Shown: positions 1 through 5,592 of the stretch, piece by piece | How the letters are laid out: each line of letters starts with the position of its first letter | How positions within the stretch are numbered: the stretch's first letter is position 1 | Assembly (NCBI GenBank): GCA_030590185.1 | Contig: JAUUZB010000324.1 | Span: forward strand, 1-5,792 | Length of the DNA: 5,792 nucleotides | DNA from: Deltaproteobacteria bacterium | GTDB lineage: Bacteria > Myxococcota > XYA12-FULL-58-9 > JAUUZB01 | Reading direction: 5' to 3' | Notes under the pieces: generated by a model | Database searches by the model: none | The model's input: the letters and a program-made list of their open reading frames with translations, nothing else | Told to the model about the DNA's origin: nothing | Position numbers and translations under genes: made by a program

Positions 1-447
1 GTCGACATCATCAACGCCCACGACGGCATCATCAATAAGTTCCTCGGCGACGGCTTCATGGCGATCTTCGGCGCGCCCCTCTCCGACGGTCGTGACAGCA
101 CCAACGCGGTGCAGGCGTCGCTCGCCATCCTGACGCGCATGGAAGAGGAGCGCAGCGCCGGGCACATTGGCGACGCCCGTATCGGGATCGGCCTGCACAC
201 CGGCCAGGTGATGACCGGCAATGTCGGCTCCGCGGCTCGCAAGGAGTACACGGTGATCGGCGACACCGTGAACCTCGCCGCCCGGATCGAAGGCCTCAAC
301 AAACAGTACGAGGCCCAATTCTTGATCTCAGCCAGCGTGCGGACGGCACTCGAAGCTGGCGACGAACCCCTGCCAGCGATGGAACGCATCGGGCCGGTGC
401 AGGTCAAGGGCCGGGTCGAGCCGGTGGAGATCTTCAAGCTGGCCTGA
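1..447 (+). CDS. Class III adenylate/guanylate cyclase, C-terminal part (5' end outside window)
   Basis: The frame is open from base 1, so the gene starts upstream and 148 codons of its 3' end are visible. It encodes the second half of a class III nucleotide cyclase catalytic domain, which makes cAMP (or cGMP) from the NTP. Numbering codons from base 1, 'NKFLGDGFMAIFG' carries the substrate-specifying Lys13 and the second metal-binding Asp17. 'IGIGLHTGQVMTGNVGS' is the conserved central core. 'YTVIGDTVNLAARIE' carries Thr84 at the second base-specifying position and the transition-state residues Asn91 and Arg95. The Lys/Thr pair matches bacterial adenylate cyclases of the CyaB1 type, so cAMP is the likelier product (established family knowledge applied by alignment from memory). 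The end 'VKGRVEPVEIFKL' is the usual C-terminal strand. The first metal Asp and any N-terminal sensor domain lie outside the window. A start at the internal ATG at base 58 would remove Lys13 and the GDG motif and is not credible. Confidence 0.93.
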   Translation, partial: VDIINAHDGIINKFLGDGFMAIFGAPLSDGRDSTNAVQASLAILTRMEEERSAGHIGDARIGIGLHTGQVMTGNVGSAARKEYTVIGDTVNLAARIEGLNKQYEAQFLISASVRTALEAGDEPLPAMERIGPVQVKGRVEPVEIFKLA

Positions 448-533
448 GGCGGGAATAGCCGCCGGCCGTCCGGGGTTGGCGCACAGAATGACTTGCCCGG
501 GTGGCCCGTCTCGGGTTTGTCTCACCTATTCCC

Positions 534-540
534 AGGAGGT
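534..540 (+). promoter_or_regulatory. Ribosome binding site that fixes the start at 544
   Basis: AGGAGGT lies just upstream of ATG 544, with four bases between AGGAGG and the start codon. It is a near-perfect Shine-Dalgarno sequence and favours this ATG over the in-frame TTG at 493, which would place this site inside the coding region. Confidence 0.8.
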
Positions 541-543
541 CCC

Positions 544-990
544 ATGCGTTTTGCCCCGGCCGTGTTCACCGTTCTGGCGTTGCTCGTCGCACCCTCGCTC
601 GCCGCCGCCGGCTCGAGTCGCGACGACCCCGACTCCCTCGCCATGGTGCTCGACTTCGATCTGGTGCGTGAGAAGCTCGAGGAGCATTCCGGTATGGGGG
701 TGTTCGAGTTCCGCCTCTACACCGGCACCGACGCCTCGAAGATCGCCTGGTGGCGGGACGAGAAGCTCTACCTCTATACAGTCGTCGGCGATCAACACGA
801 CGAACGAGCCCTAGCGCTGCTCGGCCGGCTGCAGCAAAACGGCCTCGCCAGCTTCGTGGTGGCACGACACCCGGATCGCCGAGCTCGCTTCACCGACATC
901 TACGAGGTCCACGCCCTGCAGATTGTCGGGCCCCTGCACGCCCTACGCCCGAGCGGCGTCCAAAGCGGCGACGCGGGCCGGACCCGTTAA
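544..990 (+). CDS. Small exported protein of unknown function
   Basis: This 148-residue protein is not recognised as a member of any named family. It starts with a typical Sec signal peptide: one basic residue (Arg2), a hydrophobic core of roughly residues 6-19, and an Ala-rich cleavage region (SLAAA, cut probably after Ala22). No lipobox Cys is present, so the mature protein of about 126 residues should be periplasmic or secreted. It contains no cysteine after the signal. Visible features are an acidic stretch after cleavage (SSRDDPDS), an amphipathic segment (LVREKLEEHSG), a Trp pair in 'KIAWWRDEKLYLYTVVGD', and beta-like strands in 'LASFVVARH' and 'FTDIYEVHALQIVGPL'. The alternation suggests a compact alpha/beta or small beta-barrel fold, which is inference only. 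The gene follows the cyclase by 96 bp, a gap with no clear promoter or terminator, so read-through from the cyclase gene is possible. It precedes the large lipoprotein by 45 bp. Confidence 0.75.
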   Translation: MRFAPAVFTVLALLVAPSLAAAGSSRDDPDSLAMVLDFDLVREKLEEHSGMGVFEFRLYTGTDASKIAWWRDEKLYLYTVVGDQHDERALALLGRLQQNGLASFVVARHPDRRARFTDIYEVHALQIVGPLHALRPSGVQSGDAGRTR

Positions 991-995
991 TTGAG

Positions 996-1024
996 CTGAC
1001 AGGGCACAGCCCATCGGCTATGGT
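996..1024 (+). promoter_or_regulatory. Candidate sigma-70-type promoter for the propeller lipoprotein
   Basis: CTGACA (996-1001, five of six matches to TTGACA) and TATGGT (1019-1024, four of six to TATAAT) are separated by 17 bases, the optimal spacing. Transcription would start near 1030-1034, only 2-6 bases before ATG 1036. No recognisable Shine-Dalgarno sequence precedes that ATG (the bases are CCCCGACCAAG), which fits a nearly leaderless transcript. This is a pattern match in a short intergenic gap and has not been tested. Confidence 0.4.
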
Positions 1025-1035
1025 CCCCGACCAAG

Positions 1036-2478
1036 ATGAGAGAAGTTTCGACGATTCGTTGGTGGAGCGCTCTGGCCACGGCTGGCGCGCTATTGGCGGG
1101 GTGCGGCACGGACGCGCTCTATGTGGTTCCGACCGTGCTGCAGGCGGAGGGAGACCTCGACTTTGGCACCGTCTACGTCGACCAGCCGGTTGAGCGCACC
1201 CTGCTACTGAGCGCGCCCCACGGCGCGGTCTCGGTCTCGGGCATCGCCTCCGACGAGGAGGACCTGGCCTTTGACTGGGGCGAGTTCGCCTTCGCCCTCG
1301 GTGAGCAGGAAGCGGAGGTGGTGGTCACCTGGACGCCCCGGCGGTCCGGCACCCTCGTCGATCCCGTCGTCATCACCTCCGACGCCGACGACAACCCATT
1401 GGAGGAAGTAGCCGTCACCGGCACTGCCATCGATCCGATCAACTGCTTCACCGACAACCCCTGCATCGAGATGGTGTGGGACCCCATCGCTGAAACCTGC
1501 ACCACCACCTACCTGCAGGATCCCTGTGACGACGGCGACATCTGCACCGTCGATGACAGCTGCGCCTTCGGCTATTGCCAGGGGCGCTTCAACATTGCCG
1601 CCGATCCCTCCTGCGATCCGGTCACCTGTACCCCAGGGGCCACGGTCACGACCGATCCGTTCACCGGCCGGTGGGTGGAGGAGATCTGGGCCAGCGGCCC
1701 GAACAACATCTGGGTGGCGGGCGCCGACGGCGTGATCGTGCGCTGGGACGGCCAGAACTGGTCGGTGATCGAAACCTGCACCCAAGAGGACCTCTACTCG
1801 ATTTGGGGCACCGCTGCCGGTGACATCTGGGCGGTCGGCCGCGCCGGCACCATCCTGCATTGGGACGGGGACACCTGGACCACCGAAACGCCGCCCACCG
1901 ACGAACGCCTGTGGGGCGTGTGGGCCGATGACGACGCCGGGGTCTGGGTCGTTGGCGATGGCGGGTCCGCCTTCCGGCGCAGCGCCAGCGGCTGGGATGC
2001 GTTTGCCACCGGCACCGACCTGACCCTCTTCTCGGTCTGGGGTGCGAACGCCGACCGAGTCTGGGCGGTGGGCGACCTCGGCGCCATCGTCTATTGGAAC
2101 GGCGCCACCTGGACGACGCAGCAGAGCTTCGTCGGCCAAGAGCTCTACGCGGTGCGCGGCCTGTCCGCGACCGACGTGGTGGCGGTCGGCGGCGGTGGAT
2201 CCATCGTGCGCTTCGACGGGTCCACCTGGTCCGAAGAAAACAGCGAGACCACCGAGACCCTGTTCGCGGTGGGGTTGGTGCACAGCGGCGAGTACTGGGT
2301 CTCCGGCCACAAAGGGGTGATGCGACACCAGCACTACGGCACCTGGGATGACCACTCCGACGAGACGGGGGCCAACATGTACGCCCTGTGGGCCAACAGC
2401 TCCGCTGACGTCTGGCTCGGCGGCAGCGCCGGGAACGTGTGGCACTGGGGCGGATCCAACCTGACCCCGCAACCCTGA
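1036..2478 (+). CDS. Lipoprotein with ASH-like domain, Cys-rich linker and seven-bladed beta-propeller
   Basis: This 480-residue protein begins with a lipoprotein signal peptide: Arg2 and Arg8, a short hydrophobic core, and the lipobox L20-A-G-C23, so it should be lipid-anchored and face the periplasm or the outer surface. Residues about 38-132 ('GDLDFGTVYVDQPVERTL' to 'VAVTGTA') resemble the immunoglobulin-like ASH/MSP or 'choice-of-anchor D' domain. Residues 137-198 hold nine cysteines (137, 143, 155, 164, 170, 176, 181, 193, 198) in a 'PCDDGDICTVDDSC' style pattern common in myxobacterial surface proteins. A tenth at 248 lies in blade 1, so disulfides are likely. Residues 214-480 form seven consecutive propeller blades of the 'W.VWAVG..G.I..WDG..W' type. 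These folds usually serve in binding or scaffolding; I see no catalytic motif and assign no substrate. ATG 1036 is the only start that gives a complete signal peptide. The ORF on the opposite strand over this region is a shadow of GC-rich coding. Confidence 0.88.
   Translation: MREVSTIRWWSALATAGALLAGCGTDALYVVPTVLQAEGDLDFGTVYVDQPVERTLLLSAPHGAVSVSGIASDEEDLAFDWGEFAFALGEQEAEVVVTWTPRRSGTLVDPVVITSDADDNPLEEVAVTGTAIDPINCFTDNPCIEMVWDPIAETCTTTYLQDPCDDGDICTVDDSCAFGYCQGRFNIAADPSCDPVTCTPGATVTTDPFTGRWVEEIWASGPNNIWVAGADGVIVRWDGQNWSVIETCTQEDLYSIWGTAAGDIWAVGRAGTILHWDGDTWTTETPPTDERLWGVWADDDAGVWVVGDGGSAFRRSASGWDAFATGTDLTLFSVWGANADRVWAVGDLGAIVYWNGATWTTQQSFVGQELYAVRGLSATDVVAVGGGGSIVRFDGSTWSEENSETTETLFAVGLVHSGEYWVSGHKGVMRHQHYGTWDDHSDETGANMYALWANSSADVWLGGSAGNVWHWGGSNLTPQP
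1675..2475 (+). repeat. In-frame repeats: seven propeller blades with a 117-nt period
   Basis: The blades start at 1675, 1792, 1909, 2026, 2143, 2260 and 2377. The first six are each exactly 39 codons with no insertion or deletion; the seventh is 33 codons and ends at the stop. The shared pattern is a hydrophobic pair, then 'WG....DVWAVG..G.I.HWDG.TW', then a variable polar tail of about nine residues. Blades 3, 5 and 6 are the most degenerate: blade 3 has 'FRRSASGW' in place of 'HWDG..W', and blade 6 has 'MRHQHYGTW'. Seven units match a closed seven-bladed beta-propeller. Confidence 0.85.
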
Positions 2479-2645
2479 GCCCCACCAGGGGGTCAAGCCC
2501 CACCAGGGGGTCAGGACTGCCCACTTGATACTTAGGACTATTGCCCCCACCAGGGGTCAGGACTACCCACTTGACACTTAGGATTATTGCCCCCACCAGG
2601 GGTCACCACCAGGGGTCAGGACTACCCACTTGACACTTAAGACTG
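2479..2645 (+). repeat. Tandem array of a 46-nt REP-like intergenic repeat
   Basis: The array starts at the first base after the lipoprotein stop codon. The unit contains a mini-palindrome CCCCACCAGGGG, followed by GGGTCAGGACT.CCCACTTGA and then .ACTTAGGACTATTG. The long core GGGGTCAGGACT... occurs at 2507, 2553 and 2612. The first two are 46 bases apart. The last pair are 59 apart because CCACCAGGGGTCA is duplicated in tandem (2593-2605 and 2606-2618). The copies at 2547-2580 and 2606-2639 are identical over 34 bases. At the left end an 18-base unit is duplicated (2479-2495 and 2497-2513, 17 identical bases). The sequence resembles, from memory, the GGGGTCAGG... repeats found near REP-associated tyrosine transposases in environmental bacteria; no transposase is present here. 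It is non-coding in any convincing frame. Confidence 0.85.
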
Positions 2646-2714
2646 ATGTAATCACTAGGTTATTTTCGTCTGACTCCGGTAGACCCTATATATCAAGTGG
2701 GCAGTCCTGACCCC
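2507..2714. mobile_element. MITE- or BIME-like remnant bounded by a perfect 24-bp inverted repeat
   Basis: Bases 2507-2530 and 2691-2714 are perfect reverse complements over 24 bp (GGGGTCAGGACTGCCC plus ACTTGATA). Between them lie two further direct copies of the repeat and a core of about 50 bp (2641-2690) with roughly 42% GC, clearly lower than the coding flanks. The outer pair share the variant bases G and T (TGCCC, TTGATA), whereas the inner copies read TACCC and TTGACA. This suggests that the outer pair are the original ends. No open reading frame fits inside, so this would be a non-autonomous element or a REP pair rather than a complete insertion sequence. I could not identify a clear target-site duplication. 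TATATA at 2687-2692 could act as a -10 element for the next gene, but no convincing -35 accompanies it. Confidence 0.55.
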
Positions 2715-2734
2715 TCTGAAGAGGAGCGCGGATC

Positions 2735-4042
2735 ATGGGCCACCTCGGCCATTTCAAGGAAGACTACGCCGCCCTGGTCGAACGACTGAAGGCAGGCCAG
2801 GTGAGCATGCCGGAGCCCCGCACCCCGGAGGCCCGCGCCGGTTGGCAGGAAGTCTTGGAGATTCTCTACACCCCCGAGGACGCGGCCCTCGCGGCGCGCA
2901 TGCCGGTGCGGCCGGCTGGGCTCGGAGCGATCGCGGCGCGGGTCGGCATGACACCGGAAGAGCTCGCGCCCCGACTCGAGGCGATGGCCGATCGCGGCTT
3001 GGTCATGGACATCATCCACCCCAAGACCGGCAAGGTGCGCTATTTCCTCTCGCCGCCGGTGGTCGGGTTCTTCGAGTTCACCCTGATGCGGCGCCGGGAC
3101 GACATCCCGCAGAAGCGCATGGCGCTCGCCCTCGACGCCTACCTGCACGGCGATCCGACCTTCGCCGAGGAGGCCTTCGGCCACGAGACGGTGGTCGGCC
3201 GGGCCCTGGTGCAAGAGAACGTCATCGCCGACGACCTGGTGCCGGACGTGCTCGATTGGGAGCGGGCCACCGAGCTGATCGCCGAGGCGGATCCGATCGG
3301 AGTCTCCCTGTGCTACTGCCGACACGAGGCCGAGCACGCCGGTCGCGCCTGCGACGCGCCGATGGAGGCCTGCCTGACCATCAACCAGGGCGCCGACTAC
3401 GTCATCCGGCGCCAGGGCGCGCGGCAGCTCGACAAACGCGAGGCGTTGGACATCCTCGCTCGGGCCCGTGACCACGGCCTGGTGCAAATCGCGGACAACG
3501 TCCAGAGCAAGCCGGTCTATATCTGCAACTGTTGCGGCTGTTGCTGCGGCCAGCTCTCGGCGATCAACGACTACGAGCTCGCGGCGGTCAAACCGAGCGG
3601 CTTTCTCCCCGCCCACGATGCCGAGCGCTGCTCCGGTTGTTCCCGCTGCGCCCGTGCCTGCCCGATCACGGCGATCACCATGCTACCGGTTCGCCGCCAC
3701 GCCGAGCGCAAGAACACCATGGCCCCCGATGTCGACGGCGCCCGGTGTATCGGCTGCGGGGTGTGCGCCAACGCCTGCAAGAAGAAGGCGATGCACATGG
3801 TACGCCGGCCGGAGCAACCCTACGTGCCGGCCAACGGCATGGAGCGGATCGTGCGCATGAGCCTCGAGCGCGGTCGACTCGCTGATCTCCTGTTCGATGC
3901 AGGTCAAAGCCGGAGCCACCGCTACCTGAACTCGGTGGTGCAGGTGATCACCCACCTGCCGGTGGCGGAGCGCATCCTGGCCAGCGAGCAGGTCCACTCC
4001 CGCTTCGTGCGCTTCGCCCTCGGTACGAAACCGACTAGATGA
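2735..4042 (+). CDS. Winged-helix-like and dicluster 4Fe-4S ferredoxin-type protein
   Basis: This 435-residue, presumably cytoplasmic protein has no signal peptide. ATG 2735 is preceded by GAGGAG (2721-2726) at good spacing. Residues about 60-115 ('GLGAIAARVGMTPEELAPRLEAM' followed by 'GKVRYFLSPPVVGFFEF') look like a winged helix. Residues 193-213 carry C193-Y-C195-R-H, C206 and C213. Residues 264-271 form C-N-C-C-G-C-C-C. Two ferredoxin motifs follow: C299, C302, C305, C309-P and C338, C341, C344, C348-K. The two ferredoxin motifs should each bind a 4Fe-4S cluster; the two upstream Cys groups could bind another metal centre. From memory, this architecture matches a conserved family of roughly 430-residue 'dicluster ferredoxin' proteins in anaerobic or deltaproteobacterial genomes whose role is not established. 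Electron transfer or redox sensing is inference. The second cluster has Lys where Pro usually follows the last Cys. No partner gene adjoins it, so it appears to be a single-gene unit. Confidence 0.85.
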   Translation: MGHLGHFKEDYAALVERLKAGQVSMPEPRTPEARAGWQEVLEILYTPEDAALAARMPVRPAGLGAIAARVGMTPEELAPRLEAMADRGLVMDIIHPKTGKVRYFLSPPVVGFFEFTLMRRRDDIPQKRMALALDAYLHGDPTFAEEAFGHETVVGRALVQENVIADDLVPDVLDWERATELIAEADPIGVSLCYCRHEAEHAGRACDAPMEACLTINQGADYVIRRQGARQLDKREALDILARARDHGLVQIADNVQSKPVYICNCCGCCCGQLSAINDYELAAVKPSGFLPAHDAERCSGCSRCARACPITAITMLPVRRHAERKNTMAPDVDGARCIGCGVCANACKKKAMHMVRRPEQPYVPANGMERIVRMSLERGRLADLLFDAGQSRSHRYLNSVVQVITHLPVAERILASEQVHSRFVRFALGTKPTR

Positions 4043-4069
4043 CGCCGGCCGAAGTAGCAATCCTGTCTG

Positions 4070-4154
4070 TTTTTTGTTTCGCGCCACGGCGCTAAGCCCG
4101 CAAAGGAGCTGTGCCTCTTTGCGGGCTTGGCGCCTTGGCGCGAGCCACAAAAGA
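4070..4154. repeat. 85-nt near-perfect palindrome in the convergent spacer
   Basis: The left arm 4080-4105 (starting CGCGCCACGGCGC) pairs with the right arm 4117-4142 at 24 of 26 positions, with one G-U wobble and one C-T mismatch, around an 11-base loop (4106-4116). Beyond the core the stem can extend, after a small internal loop, by pairing TTTTTTG (4070-4076) with CAAAAGA (4148-4154). The right arm (CTTTGCGGGCTTGGCGCC...) resembles, from memory, the CTTTGCG/CTTGGCG-rich dispersed hairpin repeats seen in many environmental bacterial genomes. On either strand the T-tract precedes the hairpin and the A-tract follows it, the reverse of an intrinsic terminator. It lies between the 3' ends of two convergent genes and may still limit read-through or protect mRNA ends. 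Confidence 0.85.
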
Positions 4155-4202
4155 AAAACCCACGATTGCTCGCGGACAACCGGATCGATATCTCCGCCGA
4201 GC
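4149..4202 (-). terminator. Possible intrinsic terminator of the phosphatase gene
   Basis: Reading the minus strand, an imperfect stem formed by 4193-4202 and 4168-4176 (GCTCGGCGGA with TCCGCGAGC, one bulge, 16-base loop) is followed by AATCGTGGG and then TTTTTCTTTT. The T-tract begins nine bases after the stem, further than ideal, so this is a weak candidate. The same T-tract also forms the outer stem of the larger palindrome. Confidence 0.3.
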
Positions 4203-4238
4203 ACATCTAGGGGCCGCGCCCGCCGTTGAGCGCCGGCC

Positions 4239-5507
4239 TCACTCCCAGAAGGCCGCGTCGGCGGCGGTCGCATCATCGGTCTGCGCGGCAACGCGCAACT
4301 CCCGGTCCTGTTCGCGCAGGCGATGGCTCATCGCCTTGAGAAACGCCCAGAAGACCTTCATCCCCAGGTGCGGCTCCCGTTGCAGGAGCGCGAACAGCGG
4401 CCGCTTGTGCATGATCATCAGGCGGGTATCGACCGAAGCGCGCACCGTGGCCGACCGCGGCTCCAGATCGATGAGGCTCATCTCGCCAAAGTGATTCCCG
4501 GTGCCGAGGGTGGCGACCACCTCGCCGCCACGCAGCACCTCCACCTCGCCGGTGAGCACCACGTACATCTCCTCACCGACCGATTTCTCCTCGATGATCA
4601 CCTCGCCGGCGGCGAGGCGCTCGACCGTGATGATCTCGAGTAGGCGAACCATTTCCTTGTAGCGCAGCCGAGCGAACAGCGGGATGCGTTTGAGGGTGTC
4701 GATCTTGCGGGCGACCGTGACCTCCCGCGGCCGGGTCGGTTCCTCGACCAGCGGGCCCATCTCGATCACCACCGCGGTGATGTTGTCGTTGCCCCCGCGG
4801 TCGTTGGCCAGGGCGATGAGGGCGGCCGGCATCTCCGCGGCCGGGTCAGCGTCGGTGGCCGCGGCCAGATCGTCGTTGCTCATGTAGTTGGACAGCCCGT
4901 CGGAGCAGAGCAAATAGCGATCCCCCTCCATCAACTCGATGTGCAGCACGTCCGGCTTGACGAACTCACGGTAGCCGACCGCCTGGGTCAGCTTGCTCGC
5001 GTACGGAATCTTGGCCGCCTCCTCCCGGGTCAGCCCGCCGCGCTTGATCGCGTCGTTCATCAGGGAGTGGTCCTCGGTGAGTTGGTACACCGAGCTGGCG
5101 CGCACCAGGTAGAGCCGGCTGTCGCCGACGTGGGCCACAAAGCCGTTGTCGTCGACAATCAGCAGCGCCACCAGGGTCGTGCCCATCCCCTTTTTGGTGG
5201 CATCCGCCGCCGCGGCCTGGTGAACCTCCGCGCAGGCCTGGGCCACCGCTTGCTCCAGCAACTCCTTGATCCGGTCGCGGTTGGTGGCCGACGGATCGGC
5301 GCGGAAGGCCTCGATGACCTCAGCCTGCCCCGCCAGGAAACTCCGCACCGACGCGGCGGTCATCTCACTCGCGACCTCACCCGCGGCGTGACCGCCCATG
5401 CCGTCGCAAACCATGAACAACCCGAGGTCGGAATCGATCAACAGCTGATCCTCGTTGTGATCCCGGACCCGGCCGACGTCGGTCGCACCGCAGGCTTCGT
5501 AGCTCAT
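4239..5507 (-). CDS. PP2C-type Ser/Thr phosphatase fused to a cyclic-nucleotide-binding domain
   Basis: This 422-residue cytoplasmic protein dephosphorylates phospho-Ser/Thr proteins, predicted from a full PPM/PP2C domain (about residues 3-250). The motifs in order are RDHNED (metal Asp20), CDGMGGHAAGE (Asp35), MGTTLV (108-113), AHVGDSRLY (125-133), LTEDHS (143-148), CSDGLSNYM (Asp203) and GGNDNIT (Asp241). All Asp ligands expected for the two-metal centre are present. After a short linker, residues about 270-400 form a cNMP-binding domain: 'IPLFARL', 'AAGEVIIEE', 'EEMYVVLTGEVEVL', and the phosphate-binding cassette FGEMSLIDLEPRSATV with Glu342 and Arg351. The conserved Arg favours real cAMP/cGMP binding. 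No DNA-binding helix-turn-helix follows, so this is not a CRP-type regulator. ATG 5507 is chosen because GAGGGG precedes it at five bases. A longer frame up to 5780 would overlap the divergent lipoprotein and has no PP2C homology. A cyclase gene lies elsewhere in the window, but linkage is only suggestive. Confidence 0.93.
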   Translation of the reverse strand: MSYEACGATDVGRVRDHNEDQLLIDSDLGLFMVCDGMGGHAAGEVASEMTAASVRSFLAGQAEVIEAFRADPSATNRDRIKELLEQAVAQACAEVHQAAAADATKKGMGTTLVALLIVDDNGFVAHVGDSRLYLVRASSVYQLTEDHSLMNDAIKRGGLTREEAAKIPYASKLTQAVGYREFVKPDVLHIELMEGDRYLLCSDGLSNYMSNDDLAAATDADPAAEMPAALIALANDRGGNDNITAVVIEMGPLVEEPTRPREVTVARKIDTLKRIPLFARLRYKEMVRLLEIITVERLAAGEVIIEEKSVGEEMYVVLTGEVEVLRGGEVVATLGTGNHFGEMSLIDLEPRSATVRASVDTRLMIMHKRPLFALLQREPHLGMKVFWAFLKAMSHRLREQDRELRVAAQTDDATAADAAFWE

Positions 5508-5512
5508 GATGA

Positions 5513-5518
5513 CCCCTC
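5513..5518 (-). promoter_or_regulatory. Ribosome binding site that fixes the phosphatase start at 5507
   Basis: On the minus strand GAGGGG is followed by TCATC and then ATG. This supports initiation at 5507 rather than at any upstream in-frame start. The first PP2C residues (CGATDVGRVRDHNED) begin directly after this Met, as expected for the family. Confidence 0.65.
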
Positions 5519-5592
5519 GGTTGGTTGGAGCTCTCCCGGTTGAGTAGACCGAGCCGCCGCCCGCCCGCAAGCACTGACGAAGGGTCTCCCGC

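Noticed and set aside
448..463. Terminator hairpin after the cyclase gene (GGCGG...CCGCC)
   Set aside because: The stem is only about five base pairs and no T-tract follows.
476..497. Sigma-54 promoter (TTGGCGC...TTGCC) before the small exported protein gene
   Set aside because: The spacing between the GG and GC dinucleotides is 15 bases instead of the required 10.
493..543. N-terminal extension of the small exported protein from TTG 493
   Set aside because: It would bury the strong AGGAGGT site inside the coding region and put 17 unrelated residues before a canonical signal peptide.
1204..2550. 448-codon open frame on the minus strand over the lipoprotein gene
   Set aside because: It is antisense to a gene with a lipobox and regular propeller blades, starts inside the intergenic repeat, shows no recognisable domain and is Gly/Pro/Val-rich as expected from a GC-rich shadow frame.
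2571..2635. Promoters from the TTGACA sequences in the repeat units (2571-2576 and 2630-2635)
   Set aside because: They match the -35 consensus perfectly, but no acceptable -10 lies 16-18 bases downstream in either case.
2479..2714. CRISPR array
   Set aside because: The repeats are adjacent or only about a dozen bases apart with no unique spacers of regular length, one copy is inverted, and no cas gene is present.
2693..3616. 307-codon open frame on the minus strand over the Fe-S protein gene
   Set aside because: The opposite strand has conserved Cys motifs and a ribosome binding site; this frame has neither and reads as His/Arg/Val-rich shadow sequence.
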